The notes: generated by a model not told the origin, from the sequence alone. Shown: positions 44,646-55,234, counted from the first letter of the stretch. The stretch: 64,000 nucleotides of DNA from Insolitispirillum peregrinum (GCF_900156605.1 NZ_FTOA01000006.1:1-64000), one strand, 5' to 3'. Program-made: numbers and translations.

Positions 44646-45554
44646 ATGATGTCCCTGTTTGCCTCGTTGCCCCGCCCGCTGTGGGGATTGCTGTTGTCCG
44701 GTCTGGGGATGCTGATCATCAGCCCGGACGGGATGCTGCTGCACATGATCCGGCAGGCCGGCCTGTGGGAAACCCTGTTCTGGCGCTGCCTGGGGATCGG
44801 GGTGACGCTGTTCGTCGTTCTGTTGGCGCTCTATCGCCAACGCCTGTGGGGAATGATTGCCGGATTGGGACGGGTGGGGCTGCTGTCGGTTTTGACGCTG
44901 ACCGCCTCGAACCTGCTGTTTGTCGATGCGATGGTTCATACCAGCGTGGCCAATACGCTGGTGTTCATGGCCTCGATGCCGCTGTGGAGCGCGATCTGCG
45001 GCCTGCTGTTCATCCGCGAAGCCGTGCAGCCCCGGACATGGGGCGCAATTGCGCTCGGGCTGGGCGGGATCGGGGTGATTGTGTCCGATTCCCTGCGGCT
45101 GGGCGGTGACAGCCTGCATGGCGACATGGCGGCGCTGGGCGCGGCGCTGGCCTTCGGGCTGAATCTGGTGGTGCTGCGCAAGGCGGGCAACCGCGACATG
45201 ACCGCCTCCCTGATGCTGTCCGAAGGGATGACCGCGCTGATTGCCCTGCCGTTTGTCAGCACCTGGTCCTTGCCGACCCATGACATGATGTTGCTGGGAT
45301 TTCAGGGCTTTGTTTACCTGCCGCTGGCCCTGACCCTGTTCATGGCCGGGGCGCGCTATGCTCCGGCAGCCGAAGTGGCGTTGCTGTCGCTGATTGAAAC
45401 CGTGCTGGGGCCGTTGTGGGCCTGGCTGGTGCTGTCCGAAGCCCCGTCAGTGCGCGCCCTGCTGGGCGGGGCACTGATCATTGCGGCGGTGGCAGGCAAT
45501 ACGCTGCTGGGGATGGTGCAGGCCCGCCGTCCTGTCTTACTCGTAAAGGACTGA
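44646..45554 (+). CDS. DMT-family transporter (EamA domains)
   Basis: A 302-residue protein with ten membrane segments forming two EamA repeats, such as LLSVLTLTASNLLFVDAMVHTSVANTLVFMASMPLW and its counterpart VALLSLIETVLGPLWAWLVLSEAPS. Such carriers export amino acids or other metabolites. Start 44646 or 44649 are both possible. It ends 18 bases inside the convergent MarR-type gene, a small tail-to-tail overlap. Confidence 0.88.
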   Translation: MMSLFASLPRPLWGLLLSGLGMLIISPDGMLLHMIRQAGLWETLFWRCLGIGVTLFVVLLALYRQRLWGMIAGLGRVGLLSVLTLTASNLLFVDAMVHTSVANTLVFMASMPLWSAICGLLFIREAVQPRTWGAIALGLGGIGVIVSDSLRLGGDSLHGDMAALGAALAFGLNLVVLRKAGNRDMTASLMLSEGMTALIALPFVSTWSLPTHDMMLLGFQGFVYLPLALTLFMAGARYAPAAEVALLSLIETVLGPLWAWLVLSEAPSVRALLGGALIIAAVAGNTLLGMVQARRPVLLVKD

Positions 45555-46106
45555 GGCGGCGCGGGCCCCCTGACCGTACAGGCCGGACAGGGCACGCAAC
45601 TGACCGGACAGGGCACCGACCGCCTTCAGGTCGATGCCCATCGCCACACAGGCTTCGATCAGGCATTCCTCGCGCACGGCACGATAACGCATACAGGCGT
45701 CGCGGCCTGCGTCGGTGGCGAGGAAAAACACTTCCTTGCCCTTTTTGGTCCGAATGACCAGACCGCGTTCTTCCAGTCGTTTCAGGGCGTAATTGACGAC
45801 GTGGGTGTCTTCGACATTCAGCACGAAACAGATGTCGGCCAGTTTCTTGTCCCGCGCCTTGTTGTTGACGGTGTGCAGGATGATCACGTCCATCGGGTTC
45901 AGGTCCGGGTAGCCCGCTGCTGACATGCAGCGGACCATCCAGCGATTGAAAGCATGCCCGGCGATGATCAGGCCAAATTCAAACTCCGACAGCTCGGCCG
46001 CCCGCTCGCTGACCAGATGGGTGGACGCCACGATGCGTCGCCCGCTGCCGGTTGCGGCCTTTGGCTCGCTGGTGTTCGGGGTCTTGCCTGTCTGTTCGTC
46101 GCTCAT
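45537..46106 (-). CDS. MarR-type winged-helix regulator
   Basis: A 189-residue protein with helices around a winged helix: LNPMDVIILHTVNNKARDKKLADICFVLNVEDTHVVNYALKRLEERGLV (recognition helix about THVVNYALKRL), then a wing with IRTKKGKEVFFLATDAG. Similar proteins are annotated as MarR-like or winged-helix DNA-binding proteins near amidase and transport genes. It lies 32 bases after the oxoprolinase gene on the same strand and is probably co-transcribed, so it may regulate that gene or the TRAP operon. Confidence 0.82.
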   Translation of the reverse strand: MSDEQTGKTPNTSEPKAATGSGRRIVASTHLVSERAAELSEFEFGLIIAGHAFNRWMVRCMSAAGYPDLNPMDVIILHTVNNKARDKKLADICFVLNVEDTHVVNYALKRLEERGLVIRTKKGKEVFFLATDAGRDACMRYRAVREECLIEACVAMGIDLKAVGALSGQLRALSGLYGQGARAASVLYE

Positions 46107-46138
46107 GCCGTCTCCTGTACCCTTATCAGGTGTGCGGA

Positions 46139-49100
46139 TTACTCGATCTTTCCGTACCCGCCTCCGCCGGGCGTTGCAACGATGATTTGGTCCCCGGCCT
46201 GCATTTCGATCGAGGCGGTCGAGGCCAGATCAACCCGTTCGCCGGAAATCCGCTCGACCCAGGTCTGTCCCAACGCCCCCGGCTGGCCGCCAGCCATGCC
46301 ATAGGGTGGCACGATCCGGTGGTTGGACAGGATGGCGGCGGTCATCGGTTCCAGAAAGCGCAGGCGGCGCAGGGTGCCATGACCGCCCCGCCACTTGCCC
46401 GCCCCGCCCGAGTCCGGACGAATGCGGAAATCTTCCAGCCGGACCGGGAACCGCCATTCCAGCACTTCCGGGTCGGTCAGGCGGGAGTTGGTCATGTGGG
46501 TATGGACCGCATCGGTGCCGTTGAAGCCGTCACCAGCCCCCGAGCCGCCGCAGATGGTTTCATAGTACTGGTGACGGTCGTTGCCGAAGGTCAGGTTGTT
46601 CATCGTGCCTTGTGCGGCGGCCATCACCCCCAGCGCGCCATACAGGCTGTCCACCACCGCCTGACTGGTTTCAACGTTCCCGGCGACAACCGCCGCCGGA
46701 GCCACCGGATTGAGCATCGAGCCTTGCGGCACAATCAGGTCAACCGGCTTCAGGCAGCCTTCGTTCATCGGAATGGCGTCATCGACCAGCGTGCGGAAGA
46801 CGTACAGCACCGCCGCCCGGCAGACCGCCAGCGGCGCGTTGAAGTTGTTGGGCAACTGCGCCGAGGTGCCGGTGAAGTCCACCCGTGCCGAGCGTGCTGC
46901 CGCATCAACATCAATGCGCACCACGATCTGCGCCCCGTTGTCCATCGGGTAGGTAAAGCTGCCGCTGCGCAGGCGGCCAATCACCCGGCGAACACTTTCT
47001 TCGGCGTTGTCCTGCACATGGGACATGTAGGCGCGGACCACCGGCAGGCTGAAATGGCTCACCATCCGCCGCAGTTCCCGCACGCCCTTTTCGTTGGCGG
47101 CAACCTGTGCCTTCAGGTCGGCGATGTTCTGGTCCGGGTTGCGGGCTGGCCACGGGCCGGACGACAGCACGGCACGGATGTCCGCATCAAGGAAACGGTC
47201 GTCCTGCACCAGCGGCAGGCTGTCAATCAGGATGCCTTCCTGATCGACGGTGACGCTGTTCGGGGGCATCGAGCCGGGAGTAATCCCGCCGATGTCGGCG
47301 TGATGCCCGCGCGAGGCGACGAAGAACAGGATTTCGGCTCCGTCATCGGTGAACACCGGCGTCACCACGGTGATGTCGGGCAGGTGGGTGCCGCCGTTGT
47401 AGGGAGCATTCAGCACCCAGCTGTCGCCGGGGCGCAACTGGTCGCCACGGGCACGCAGGACGGCGCGCACGCTTTCGCCCATGCTGCCCAGATGGACCGG
47501 CATGTGCGGGGCATTGGCGACCAGACCGCCGGTGGCGTCAAAGATGGCGCACGAGAAGTCGAGGCGTTCCTTGATGTTGACCGAGTGGGCGGTGTTTTGC
47601 AGGGTGGCGCCCATCTGTTCAGCGATCGACATGAACAGGTTGTTGAAGATTTCCAGCATTACCGGATCGGCGCCATCGCTGTCGCCCTTGCCGGTGCCAA
47701 TCGCCACCTGACGCGGCAGGGCCACCACCCGTTCCAGTACCAGATGCTCGCGGGTGGTAAAGCTGGCCTGCCAACCCGGTTCAATCAGGTTGGTGCCGGT
47801 GCGTTCGCGGATGATCGCCGGACCGCTGACCACATCGCCGGGCAGCATCCGGTCACGGTCATAGACCGGCACCTGCTGCCATTCGCCTTCGGTGAACAGG
47901 GACACGCTGTCGATCACTTCGGCTTCTGCCGGAGCATCCGCCGGGCGGGCGGTTTCCTGCTCGGCCACTGCCGCCGAAGCGCCCACCGCTTCGACCGACA
48001 CCGCTTCGACGATCAGCGGGCGATCGGGTTGCAGGAAGCCGAACTGCTGGCGGTGCTGGTCTTCAAAGGCGCTCTTGATGTCGTGCAGCGACCCATGGGC
48101 GACAATCAGGGCGTTGTCGCTGCCCTGATAGCGCACATGGGCGCGGGGGAAGACGGTCACGCCTGCCGGGTCAAAGCCCTGAGTCTGCAGTTCTTCCACC
48201 GCTTCGCCGGTCAGGGCGGCCAGAACGTCGGCGATGCCCGGCAGGCTGTCGGCGGTCAGGATCGCTTCGACCGCCTTTTCCCGCAGCGCCCGCACATCGG
48301 CCAGACCCATGCCATAGGCCGACAGCACCCCGGCAAACGGATGCAGGAACACTTTGCGCATCCCCAACGCATCGGCCACCTTGCAGGCGTGCTGCCCACC
48401 GGCGCCGCCAAAGCTGACCAGCACGTAGTCGGTGACGTCATAGCCGCGCTCGACCGAGATTTTCTTGATCGCATTGGCCATGTTTTCGACGGCGATGCGC
48501 AGGAAACCTTCGGCAACCGATTCGGCGGTGGCCTCCAGACCAATGGCGGCGCGGACTTCGGCGGCCAGCTCGTGGAAGCGGGCGCGCACCACCTCGGCAT
48601 CCAGCGGCTGGTCGCCACCCGGACCGAACACTGCCGGGAAGTGGGCCGGTTGCAGGCGTCCGAGCATCACGTTCGCATCGGTGACGGTCAGCGGACCACC
48701 GCGGCGATAGCAGGCCGGGCCGGGATTGGCGCCAGCGCTTTCCGGGCCGACGCGGAAGCGGGCACCGTCAAACACCAGAATCGAGCCACCGCCAGCGGCG
48801 ACGGTGTGAATGCGCATCATCGGGGCGCGGATGCGCACCCCGGCGACGGTGGTTTCAAAGGCGCGTTCGTATTCGCCGTCATAGTGCGACACGTCGGTCG
48901 AGGTGCCGCCCATGTCAAAGCCGATCAGCTTGTCGAACCCGCCCATGGCGGCGGTGCGGACCATCCCGACCACCCCGCCAGCCGGGCCGGACAGAATGGC
49001 GTCCTTGCCCTGAAACAGGCGGGCATCGGTCAGGCCGCCCGAGGACATCATGAACTGCAGGCGCACATCATTCAGCTCACCGGCGACCTGCTCGACATAG

Positions 49101-49813
49101 CGGCGCAGCACCGGGCTGAGGTAGGCGTCGGCAACGGTGGTATCGCCCCGGCCAATCAGCTTCATCAGCGGGCTGACTTCGTGCGACACCGACACCTGCC
49201 CAAAGCCGACCTCGCGCGCCAGATCGGCCAGCGCCTTTTCATGCACCGGGTTGCGATAGCCATGCATCAGGGCGATGGCACAGGCATCAATGCCCTGCGC
49301 GCGGGCGGCTTGCAGACCGGCGCGGGCGCTGTCGAGGTTGATCGGGGTGATCACCTCGCCCTGTGCATCGAGTCGTTCGTCCACTTCCAGCACCTGCTCG
49401 TACAGCATTTCCGGCAGGACAATGGCACGGGCAAACAGGTCCGGGCGGTGCTGCGAGCCAATGCGCAGGGCATCGCGGAAACCGGCGGTGGTCACCAGCA
49501 GCACGCGGTCGCCCTGACGTTCCAGCAAGGCGTTGGTGGCAACGGTGGTCCCCATGCGGACCACCTCGACCTGATCGGCGGTGATCGGGTCGGTTGGCCC
49601 CAATCCCAACAAATCGCGAATCCCCTGCAAGGCGGCATCGCGGTACCGTTCAGGGTTTTCTGACAGCACCTTGTGGGTCAGGCGACGGCCATCCGGCGCC
49701 TGCCCGATAACATCGGTAAAGGTGCCGCCACGGTCGATCCAGAACTGCCAGCGACCGGCAGAGCTTTGAGCATTTTCAGTCTGGTAAGGCGAGTTGGTCG
49801 GGGAGGAAGGCAT
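46139..49813 (-). CDS. Hydantoinase/5-oxoprolinase, fused A and B subunits
   Basis: A 1224-residue ATP-dependent amidohydrolase. The N-terminal half has the HyuA features [28 protein letters not shown] and [16 protein letters not shown]; the C-terminal half (from about residue 720) is HyuB-like, with [34 protein letters not shown] and GGGYGKIE at the end. The single-chain fusion matches eukaryotic-type 5-oxoprolinase (OPLAH), which opens pyroglutamate to glutamate with ATP. A hydantoin substrate is also possible. The neighbouring divergent DctPQM importer and the M20 carbamoylase at 56440 fit nitrogen-compound uptake and breakdown. Confidence 0.92.
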   Translation of the reverse strand: MPSSPTNSPYQTENAQSSAGRWQFWIDRGGTFTDVIGQAPDGRRLTHKVLSENPERYRDAALQGIRDLLGLGPTDPITADQVEVVRMGTTVATNALLERQGDRVLLVTTAGFRDALRIGSQHRPDLFARAIVLPEMLYEQVLEVDERLDAQGEVITPINLDSARAGLQAARAQGIDACAIALMHGYRNPVHEKALADLAREVGFGQVSVSHEVSPLMKLIGRGDTTVADAYLSPVLRRYVEQVAGELNDVRLQFMMSSGGLTDARLFQGKDAILSGPAGGVVGMVRTAAMGGFDKLIGFDMGGTSTDVSHYDGEYERAFETTVAGVRIRAPMMRIHTVAAGGGSILVFDGARFRVGPESAGANPGPACYRRGGPLTVTDANVMLGRLQPAHFPAVFGPGGDQPLDAEVVRARFHELAAEVRAAIGLEATAESVAEGFLRIAVENMANAIKKISVERGYDVTDYVLVSFGGAGGQHACKVADALGMRKVFLHPFAGVLSAYGMGLADVRALREKAVEAILTADSLPGIADVLAALTGEAVEELQTQGFDPAGVTVFPRAHVRYQGSDNALIVAHGSLHDIKSAFEDQHRQQFGFLQPDRPLIVEAVSVEAVGASAAVAEQETARPADAPAEAEVIDSVSLFTEGEWQQVPVYDRDRMLPGDVVSGPAIIRERTGTNLIEPGWQASFTTREHLVLERVVALPRQVAIGTGKGDSDGADPVMLEIFNNLFMSIAEQMGATLQNTAHSVNIKERLDFSCAIFDATGGLVANAPHMPVHLGSMGESVRAVLRARGDQLRPGDSWVLNAPYNGGTHLPDITVVTPVFTDDGAEILFFVASRGHHADIGGITPGSMPPNSVTVDQEGILIDSLPLVQDDRFLDADIRAVLSSGPWPARNPDQNIADLKAQVAANEKGVRELRRMVSHFSLPVVRAYMSHVQDNAEESVRRVIGRLRSGSFTYPMDNGAQIVVRIDVDAAARSARVDFTGTSAQLPNNFNAPLAVCRAAVLYVFRTLVDDAIPMNEGCLKPVDLIVPQGSMLNPVAPAAVVAGNVETSQAVVDSLYGALGVMAAAQGTMNNLTFGNDRHQYYETICGGSGAGDGFNGTDAVHTHMTNSRLTDPEVLEWRFPVRLEDFRIRPDSGGAGKWRGGHGTLRRLRFLEPMTAAILSNHRIVPPYGMAGGQPGALGQTWVERISGERVDLASTASIEMQAGDQIIVATPGGGGYGKIE

Positions 49814-50035
49814 CGGGCTATGGCTCCGGTGGCGTGAATGTGTGACACCATGTTTGTATTTTGTTGATAATTTGTCAACTTCGTGTCACGGTTTTTTTGC
49901 ACAGGGTTTGGGCGTATGCTGCAGGTGCGCAATTCATGTGCACTTGCACCCGTCCGGCGGTTGGCCTGATTTCAGGCGGGCGGTCGCCATCCCGGTGCTC
50001 GGCTGTTTCGTATGATCGCTTATGGAGGCTCATCG
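49814..50035. promoter_or_regulatory. Divergent promoter region, oxoprolinase / TRAP operon
   Basis: 222 bases between divergent starts. An AT-rich patch at about 49850-49895 (TTTGTATTTTGTTGATAATTTGTC) is the likeliest promoter position. No confident operator was found. The shared region suggests the importer and the oxoprolinase are controlled together. Confidence 0.45.
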
Positions 50036-51028
50036 ATGGGTATTCTGTCATCCACCCGGTCACTGCTGCTTGCCGCTGCCGTTGCATCGTCCAGTCTTGC
50101 CGCTGCTGCTGCTGCGCAGGCGGAAACCTGGGTGATGCCGACGCCGTATCCGGACACCCGTTTTCACACCGTCAACGTGATGAAGTTCGCCGAGGACGTC
50201 AAAGCCGCCACCAATGGCGCGCTGCAGATCGAGGTCCATTCCGGCGGCTCGCTGTTCAAGCACCCGGAAATCAAGAACGCCGTGCGCAGTGGTCAGGCGC
50301 AGATCGGTGAATTCCTGCTGTCGAACATTGCCAATGAAAATCCGGTCTACGGCGTTGATTCGGTGCCGTTCCTCGCCTCTGATTATGACTCGGCCTACAA
50401 GCTGTGGCAGGCGTCGAAGCCGGTGATTGCCGCCGCGCTGGAAAAGGAAGGTCTGGTGCCGCTGTACGCGGTGGCCTGGCCGCCGCAGGGCCTGTATTCG
50501 GTCAAGCCGTTGAACTCGGTCGATGACCTGAAGGGCAGCAAGTTCCGCGCCTATAACCCGGCCACCAACAAGATCGCCAGCCTGCTGAGTGCGGTGCCGA
50601 CCCAGATCGAAGAACCCGATCTACCGCAGGCGTTTGCCACCGGCCGCGTGGATGCGATGATCACCTCGGCCTCGACCGGCGTCGGCGTCAAGGCGTGGGA
50701 TTTCGTGAAGAATTTCTACGACGTGCAGGCCTGGTTGCCGAAAAACGTGATTGTGGTCAACAAGCGTGCCTTCCAGAAGCTGTCGCCGGAGGTCCGCGAG
50801 GCGGTGCTGAAGGCCGCCGCCGAAGCCGAAACCCGTGGCTGGCAGATGAGCCGCACCGAGCGTGACGAAAAGAACAAGGCGCTGGCCGACAACGGCGTCA
50901 ACGTTCAGGCCCCCAGTGCGCAGCTGGAAGCCGGTCTGGCCAGGATCGGTGGCCAGATGGTCACCGAATGGATGGTCAGTGCCGGGGACGATGGCAAGAA
51001 GATCATCGACGCCTACCGCGCCAAGTAA
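50036..51028 (+). CDS. TRAP transporter substrate-binding protein (DctP family)
   Basis: A 330-residue periplasmic protein with a signal peptide rich in Ala (about residues 1-27, cleavage near AQA) and DctP features: PDTRFHTVNVMKFAEDVKAATNGALQIEVHSGGSLF, LKGSKFRAYNP and a GRVDAMITS loop. It binds an organic acid and hands it to the DctQ-DctM carrier. The start at 50036 has GGAGG upstream. The divergent oxoprolinase gene suggests pyroglutamate or a related acid as ligand, which is inference. Confidence 0.92.
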   Translation: MGILSSTRSLLLAAAVASSSLAAAAAAQAETWVMPTPYPDTRFHTVNVMKFAEDVKAATNGALQIEVHSGGSLFKHPEIKNAVRSGQAQIGEFLLSNIANENPVYGVDSVPFLASDYDSAYKLWQASKPVIAAALEKEGLVPLYAVAWPPQGLYSVKPLNSVDDLKGSKFRAYNPATNKIASLLSAVPTQIEEPDLPQAFATGRVDAMITSASTGVGVKAWDFVKNFYDVQAWLPKNVIVVNKRAFQKLSPEVREAVLKAAAEAETRGWQMSRTERDEKNKALADNGVNVQAPSAQLEAGLARIGGQMVTEWMVSAGDDGKKIIDAYRAK

Positions 51029-51034
51029 AAGGAT

Positions 51035-51075
51035 GGCCCATCGGAAGGATTTCCTTTTGATGGGCCGTTTTTTTT
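51035..51075 (+). terminator. Terminator-like hairpin between dctP and dctQ
   Basis: GGCCCATC and GATGGGCC arms with a long loop, followed by eight T after one G. It lies seven bases after the dctP stop and would let the binding protein be made in excess over the membrane subunits. Confidence 0.8.
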
Positions 51076-51111
51076 GTTTTTCGCACAATGCTCTGGCAGG
51101 GAAGCCGCCTG

Positions 51112-51714
51112 ATGTCCGAAAACTCTTCTTCTGTTGCGCAGGGAGGATCGCCGCTGCGCGCCCTGCTTGAAAAATTCTATCTGCTGTGCGGTGTCCTGGC
51201 CGGGGTGTTCATCGTCGGCATTGCGGCACTGGTGATGGTGCAGGTGGCAGCCAATGCCATCGACCGCGTTGCCCAGATGATCACCGGTACCGCCATTGGC
51301 CTGATGGTGCCGTCCTATGCGGAATTCACCGGCTTCTTTCTGGTTGGTGCGTCGTTTCTGGCCTTGCCCTATGCCTTTCATCACGGGGCCCATATCCGGG
51401 TCGGGCTGGTGCTGGGGCGTCTGTCGGCCGGGCCGACCCGGGTGATGAACATTGTCTGCCTGCTGGTGGCACTGGGCCTGACCTCCTTTGCTGGATGGTA
51501 TGCGGTGCAGTTGATGCTGGACTCGCTGGAATTCGGTGACATGTCGTCCGGGCTGGTGCCGGTGCCGTTGTGGGTGCCGCAGGCCGGGATGGCGCTGGGC
51601 CTGATCGGGCTGGCAATTGCGGTGCTCGATGACCTGATCGTGGTGCTGGCGGGCAAGACCCCGGCCTTTGATGCGATCGAGGTTGATCCGGCCTCGTCGT
51701 CCTTTGAACGCTGA
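51112..51714 (+). CDS. TRAP transporter small permease (DctQ family)
   Basis: A 200-residue protein with four membrane segments (LCGVLAGVFIVGIAALVMVQVAA and three later). The typical DctQ stretch is EFTGFFLVGASFLALPYAFHHGAHIRV. It is the small membrane subunit of the importer. The start at 51112 is chosen over 51088 because the first residues of the longer form derive from a repeat remnant (GCACAATGCTCT at 51080-51092). Confidence 0.9.
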   Translation: MSENSSSVAQGGSPLRALLEKFYLLCGVLAGVFIVGIAALVMVQVAANAIDRVAQMITGTAIGLMVPSYAEFTGFFLVGASFLALPYAFHHGAHIRVGLVLGRLSAGPTRVMNIVCLLVALGLTSFAGWYAVQLMLDSLEFGDMSSGLVPVPLWVPQAGMALGLIGLAIAVLDDLIVVLAGKTPAFDAIEVDPASSSFER

Positions 51715-51738
51715 CCAGACAAACTGCGGGAGCAGATC

Positions 51739-53040
51739 GTGGATCATCAAATCTTTATGCTGATCACCATCTCGGTGGCCTTGCTGGTGTTTCTGGCGGG
51801 CGGCCTGTGGGTGGCGTTGTCGCTGGTTGCGGTGTCGGTGCTGGCAATGGCGGTGTTCACCAGTGCGCCCGTGGGCGCGGTGATGGCCACCACCATCTGG
51901 GGCTCGGCCAATTCGTGGGCGTTGTCGGCTTTGCCGCTGTTCATCTGGATGGGGGAAATCCTGTTCCGGTCGCGCCTGTCACAAGACCTGTTCAACGGGC
52001 TGGCACCGTGGATGTCGCGCATTCCCGGCCGCCTGTTGCACGTCAACGTGCTGGGCTGCGGCATCTTTGCCGCCGTGTCCGGCTCGTCGGCGGCCACCTG
52101 CGCCACCGTTGGCAAGATGAGCCTGCCCGAGCTGCAAAAGCGCGGCTATCCGGTTGACATCACCATGGGCAGTCTGGCCGGGTCGGGGACGCTGGGGCTG
52201 TTGATCCCGCCGTCGATCATCCTGATCGTCTACGGGGTGGCGGTGGAAGAAAGCATTGCCCGTCTGTTTGTCGCCGGTATCCTGCCGGGGATCATGCTGA
52301 TGGGGATGTTCATGGCCTATGTCATTGGCTGGAGCCTGCTGCATCCCGGCGCCATCCCCGACGAGCCGAATGTCACCTGGGGGGACCGCTGGCGGGGGCT
52401 GGGGAAAATCGCGCCGGTGGTCGGGCTGATCATGGCGGTGATTGCCTCGATCTATACCGGCATTGCCTCGCCGACCGACGCCGCTGCGGTGGGGGTGTTC
52501 CTGTCGCTGGTACTGTCGCGCCTGACCGGGACGCTCAGCTGGGCCTCGTTTGTGGATGGCCTGCTGGCGGCCACCCGCACCTCGTGCATGATTGCCTTCA
52601 TTCTGGCCGGGGCGGCCTTTCTGACGGTGGCGATGGGCTATACCCGCATTCCGTCGGCGTTGGCTGAATATATCGGCACCCTGCACCTGTCACCCCCGGC
52701 CCTGCTGGCGGCGCTGACCGTGCTGTTCGTCATTCTGGGCTGCTTCCTTGATGGCATTTCGATTGTGGTGCTGACCACCTCGGTGATCATGCCGATGGTG
52801 CAGCAGGCCGGGATTGATACCATCTGGTTCGGGATCTTTCTGGTGCTGGTGGTCGAAATGGCCCAGATCACCCCGCCGGTTGGCTTCAACCTGTTCGTGA
52901 TTCAGGGGCTGACCCGGCACAATCTGGTGCGCATTGCCAAATCGGCCATGCCGTTCTTCCTTGTGCTGGTGGCGGCGGTGGTGATGTTGGTGCTGTTTCC
53001 GGGGATTGCCACCTGGATGCCTGCCAACGTCAAAATGTAA
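51739..53040 (+). CDS. TRAP transporter large permease (DctM family)
   Basis: A 433-residue membrane protein with about 12 hydrophobic segments. DctM features include AVSGSSAATCATVGKM, GSLAGSGTLGLLIPPSIILIVYG, ASPTDAAAVGVFLSL and FLDGISIVVLTTSVIMPM. It is the sodium-driven channel subunit of the TRAP importer. It begins with GTG at 51739 after GGGAG. The next gene starts nine bases after its stop. Confidence 0.93.
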   Translation: MDHQIFMLITISVALLVFLAGGLWVALSLVAVSVLAMAVFTSAPVGAVMATTIWGSANSWALSALPLFIWMGEILFRSRLSQDLFNGLAPWMSRIPGRLLHVNVLGCGIFAAVSGSSAATCATVGKMSLPELQKRGYPVDITMGSLAGSGTLGLLIPPSIILIVYGVAVEESIARLFVAGILPGIMLMGMFMAYVIGWSLLHPGAIPDEPNVTWGDRWRGLGKIAPVVGLIMAVIASIYTGIASPTDAAAVGVFLSLVLSRLTGTLSWASFVDGLLAATRTSCMIAFILAGAAFLTVAMGYTRIPSALAEYIGTLHLSPPALLAALTVLFVILGCFLDGISIVVLTTSVIMPMVQQAGIDTIWFGIFLVLVVEMAQITPPVGFNLFVIQGLTRHNLVRIAKSAMPFFLVLVAAVVMLVLFPGIATWMPANVKM

Positions 53041-53049
53041 GGGGCAGGG

Positions 53050-54090
53050 ATGGGAAACCGGCTGATCTCCCTGTTGGCACGGCGGTCCCGCCTGATTCTG
53101 GCCCTCAGTCTGGGGGTCGGGCTGGCGGTCCCGCCGCTGGCAGCGGCGCTGAAGCCGCTGTTGGCGCCGGGGGTGATCGGCCTGCTGTGGGCGGCGATGG
53201 TCCGGCTGGATGTGTCGGACCTGCGCCGCCATGTGCGCCACCCGTGCCGCCTGCTGCTCAGTCTGGCGCTGATGATGGGCGGGATGCCGCTGGTGATGTG
53301 GGGGATCGGGCAGGGGTTGGATCACCTGTTTCCCATCCCCGGCGGGATTACGGCGGCGTTGGTGCTGATGGCCGCTTCGCCGACCCTGACCAGCGCCCCG
53401 GCTCTGGCGGCGTTGCTGCGGCTGGACAGTGCGCTGGCCCTGTTGCTGCTGTTGGGCGGGACGGCGCTGGTGTCCTTCAGCGCACCGCTGATGATGCTGG
53501 CCCTGACCCCGGTGCCGCTGGGCGACCTGTGGACCGCTGACGGGCTGGCGGTGCGGTTGCTGGTGCTGATTGCCGGAACAACGCTGGTCGCCGCCCTGTC
53601 CCGGCGCGGGATGGCCTGCCTGTCCCACGGCGCACGCGCGCAAGGGCTGGCGCTGGTCGATCTGTTCAGCCTGCTGTGCATGGTGGTGTTTGCCATCGCC
53701 CTGATGGATGGCGTCGGGCCGATCCTGTGGTCCCGGCCATGGCTGATTGGCGGGCTGCTGCTGTTGTCTTATGCGCTGGCTCTGCTGGCCCTGCTGGGCG
53801 GGATGGTGATCGGCGGGCGGGCCGGGCTGTCGCGGCGGGTGGCGGCCAGCATTGGCTATTGCTTTGCCAACCGCAACATGGCGTTGCTGATTGCCTGTCT
53901 CCCCCCTGTGGCGGCCACAGGAGAGAGCAAGGCAACGGTGGACATGCTGTGGTTATGGTTCGCGGTGGTGCAGTTTCCGATCTACACTTTGCCGATGCTG
54001 TTAACCCGTCCCTTGCAGGCGTGGCTTGCGCGGGAAGGGCAGAACGCCAGCGGCAACAGCGGCCACGATCAGCCCGAGGGCAATCAGTAG
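53050..54090 (+). CDS. Bile acid:sodium symporter-like (BASS) transporter
   Basis: A 346-residue protein with about ten membrane segments and BASS-type features, such as GLLWAAMVRLDVSDL, MAASPTLTSAPALAALLRLD and GYCFANRNMALLIACLPP. It likely moves an organic acid with sodium. It is last in the dctPQM operon. Its last 90 bases overlap the 3' end of the convergent DMT gene on the other strand, which is unusually long for tail-to-tail genes, and its final residues (QNASGNSGHDQPEGNQ) look like read-through over that gene. Confidence 0.82.
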   Translation: MGNRLISLLARRSRLILALSLGVGLAVPPLAAALKPLLAPGVIGLLWAAMVRLDVSDLRRHVRHPCRLLLSLALMMGGMPLVMWGIGQGLDHLFPIPGGITAALVLMAASPTLTSAPALAALLRLDSALALLLLLGGTALVSFSAPLMMLALTPVPLGDLWTADGLAVRLLVLIAGTTLVAALSRRGMACLSHGARAQGLALVDLFSLLCMVVFAIALMDGVGPILWSRPWLIGGLLLLSYALALLALLGGMVIGGRAGLSRRVAASIGYCFANRNMALLIACLPPVAATGESKATVDMLWLWFAVVQFPIYTLPMLLTRPLQAWLAREGQNASGNSGHDQPEGNQ

Positions 54091-54915
54091 CGACCAGGTG
54101 AGCGTCTCGCCCAGAATCAGCAGCGAGCCGGTCACGCCAATCACCGGGATCAACAGGGTGCCAATGGTGGCTTCGCCCGCCGAGGCCCGGCGAATGACCT
54201 TGTACCACAACACTTGCGCCAGACAGATCGACAGGCTGATATGCCAGCCGAGGGCAACCCAGGCCTTGGCGGGCAGAATGCTGAAATCCGGCATCGGGTC
54301 ATGCCATGCCGCCAGCAGCACCAGCGGAACAGCGGACAGCACATACTGCCAGCCGGTGACCACCATCGGCGGGGTGCTCCACGGGCGGCGCTTCATCAGC
54401 ACCGTGCCCAGCGCCCAGCTGACCGCCGCCCCCAGCATCAGGAACGGACCAATGCCCTGATCCAGACCATGCGGCCCCAGCAGCACCGCCAGCCCGCTCA
54501 TGCCGCAGACCAGCCCGACCCATTGCCGGGGACCGGGCTTTTCCTTCAGTACCGGAATGGCCAGCAGGGTGGTCCACACCGGCATGGTAAAGGTGATCAC
54601 CGCCGCGCGCGAGGTGGCCATGGTCAACTGGCCATAGGTGGTGAACAGGTTGAACACCAGCACGTTCAACAGCCCGCCGAGCACCAGCGGGGTGATATCG
54701 CTGTGTGCCACCCGCAGGCGGTTGCCGGACAGGCGGGCGATGGCCAGAATCAGCACTGCGCCCGCCGTAAAGGCGAGCGCGCGCAGGGTAAAGGGCGGCA
54801 GATAGCCGAGCAGGATCTTGATGGCGGGCCAATTGAGGCCCCAGCAGAGGCTGATCAGACCGATCAGCCCCAGCTTTCCCCAATCCCGCGTGGCTGGGGG
54901 AGGGGGTGTTGTCAT
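54001..54915 (-). CDS. DMT-family transporter (EamA domains)
   Basis: A 304-residue protein with ten membrane segments and two EamA repeats. The first begins LISLCWGLNWPAIKILLGYLPP, and the second has TLLIPVIGVTGSLLILGETLTWS. It is probably a metabolite exporter. It is the third gene of a three-gene operon; its start overlaps the cupin stop (ATGA). The basic tail PFPRKPRLQGTG stays in the cytoplasm. Confidence 0.88.
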   Translation of the reverse strand: MTTPPPPATRDWGKLGLIGLISLCWGLNWPAIKILLGYLPPFTLRALAFTAGAVLILAIARLSGNRLRVAHSDITPLVLGGLLNVLVFNLFTTYGQLTMATSRAAVITFTMPVWTTLLAIPVLKEKPGPRQWVGLVCGMSGLAVLLGPHGLDQGIGPFLMLGAAVSWALGTVLMKRRPWSTPPMVVTGWQYVLSAVPLVLLAAWHDPMPDFSILPAKAWVALGWHISLSICLAQVLWYKVIRRASAGEATIGTLLIPVIGVTGSLLILGETLTWSLLIALGLIVAAVAAGVLPFPRKPRLQGTG

Positions 54916-55232
54916 GATGCCTCGGGGGCGGGCTTCAATTCGACTTCGACAAAGGCAAACGCTGCATCGCCAATATTCTTGACGTTGTGCTCGACACCGG
55001 CCTTGCGGAAATAGCTGACACCGGGGGTCAGCTCGGTATGGGTGATGGTGCCATCCGGCCCGGTCAGTTCCATCCGGCCCGGATTGAGCGGGACGATGGT
55101 GTAGTCCATTTCGTGGCGGTGGAAACCGGTTTCCGCGCCGACCGGAAAGCGCCATTCGGTGACGCGCACCTGATCGTTGTCAATGTGCTGGACCGGCTGG
55201 GCGGTGGCGGTATCGGGGCAATGATCACACAT
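54912..55232 (-). CDS. Small cupin protein
   Basis: A 106-residue single-domain cupin. The first motif GFHRHEMDYTIVPL holds the metal-binding His-x-His; the second is around YFRKAGVEHNVKNIG with one His. It may be a metal-dependent enzyme or a binding protein. A CDHC start motif is also present. It lies two bases after the HDAC-like gene and overlaps the DMT gene, so the three are made together. The substrate is unknown. Confidence 0.85.
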   Translation of the reverse strand: MCDHCPDTATAQPVQHIDNDQVRVTEWRFPVGAETGFHRHEMDYTIVPLNPGRMELTGPDGTITHTELTPGVSYFRKAGVEHNVKNIGDAAFAFVEVELKPAPEAS

Positions 55233-55234
55233 GA

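Noticed and set aside
46052-49663. Plus-strand open frame of 1203 residues opposite the oxoprolinase gene
   Set aside because: It is rich in Gly, His, Arg and Gln as expected from antisense reading of a GC-rich gene; no start signal or domain.
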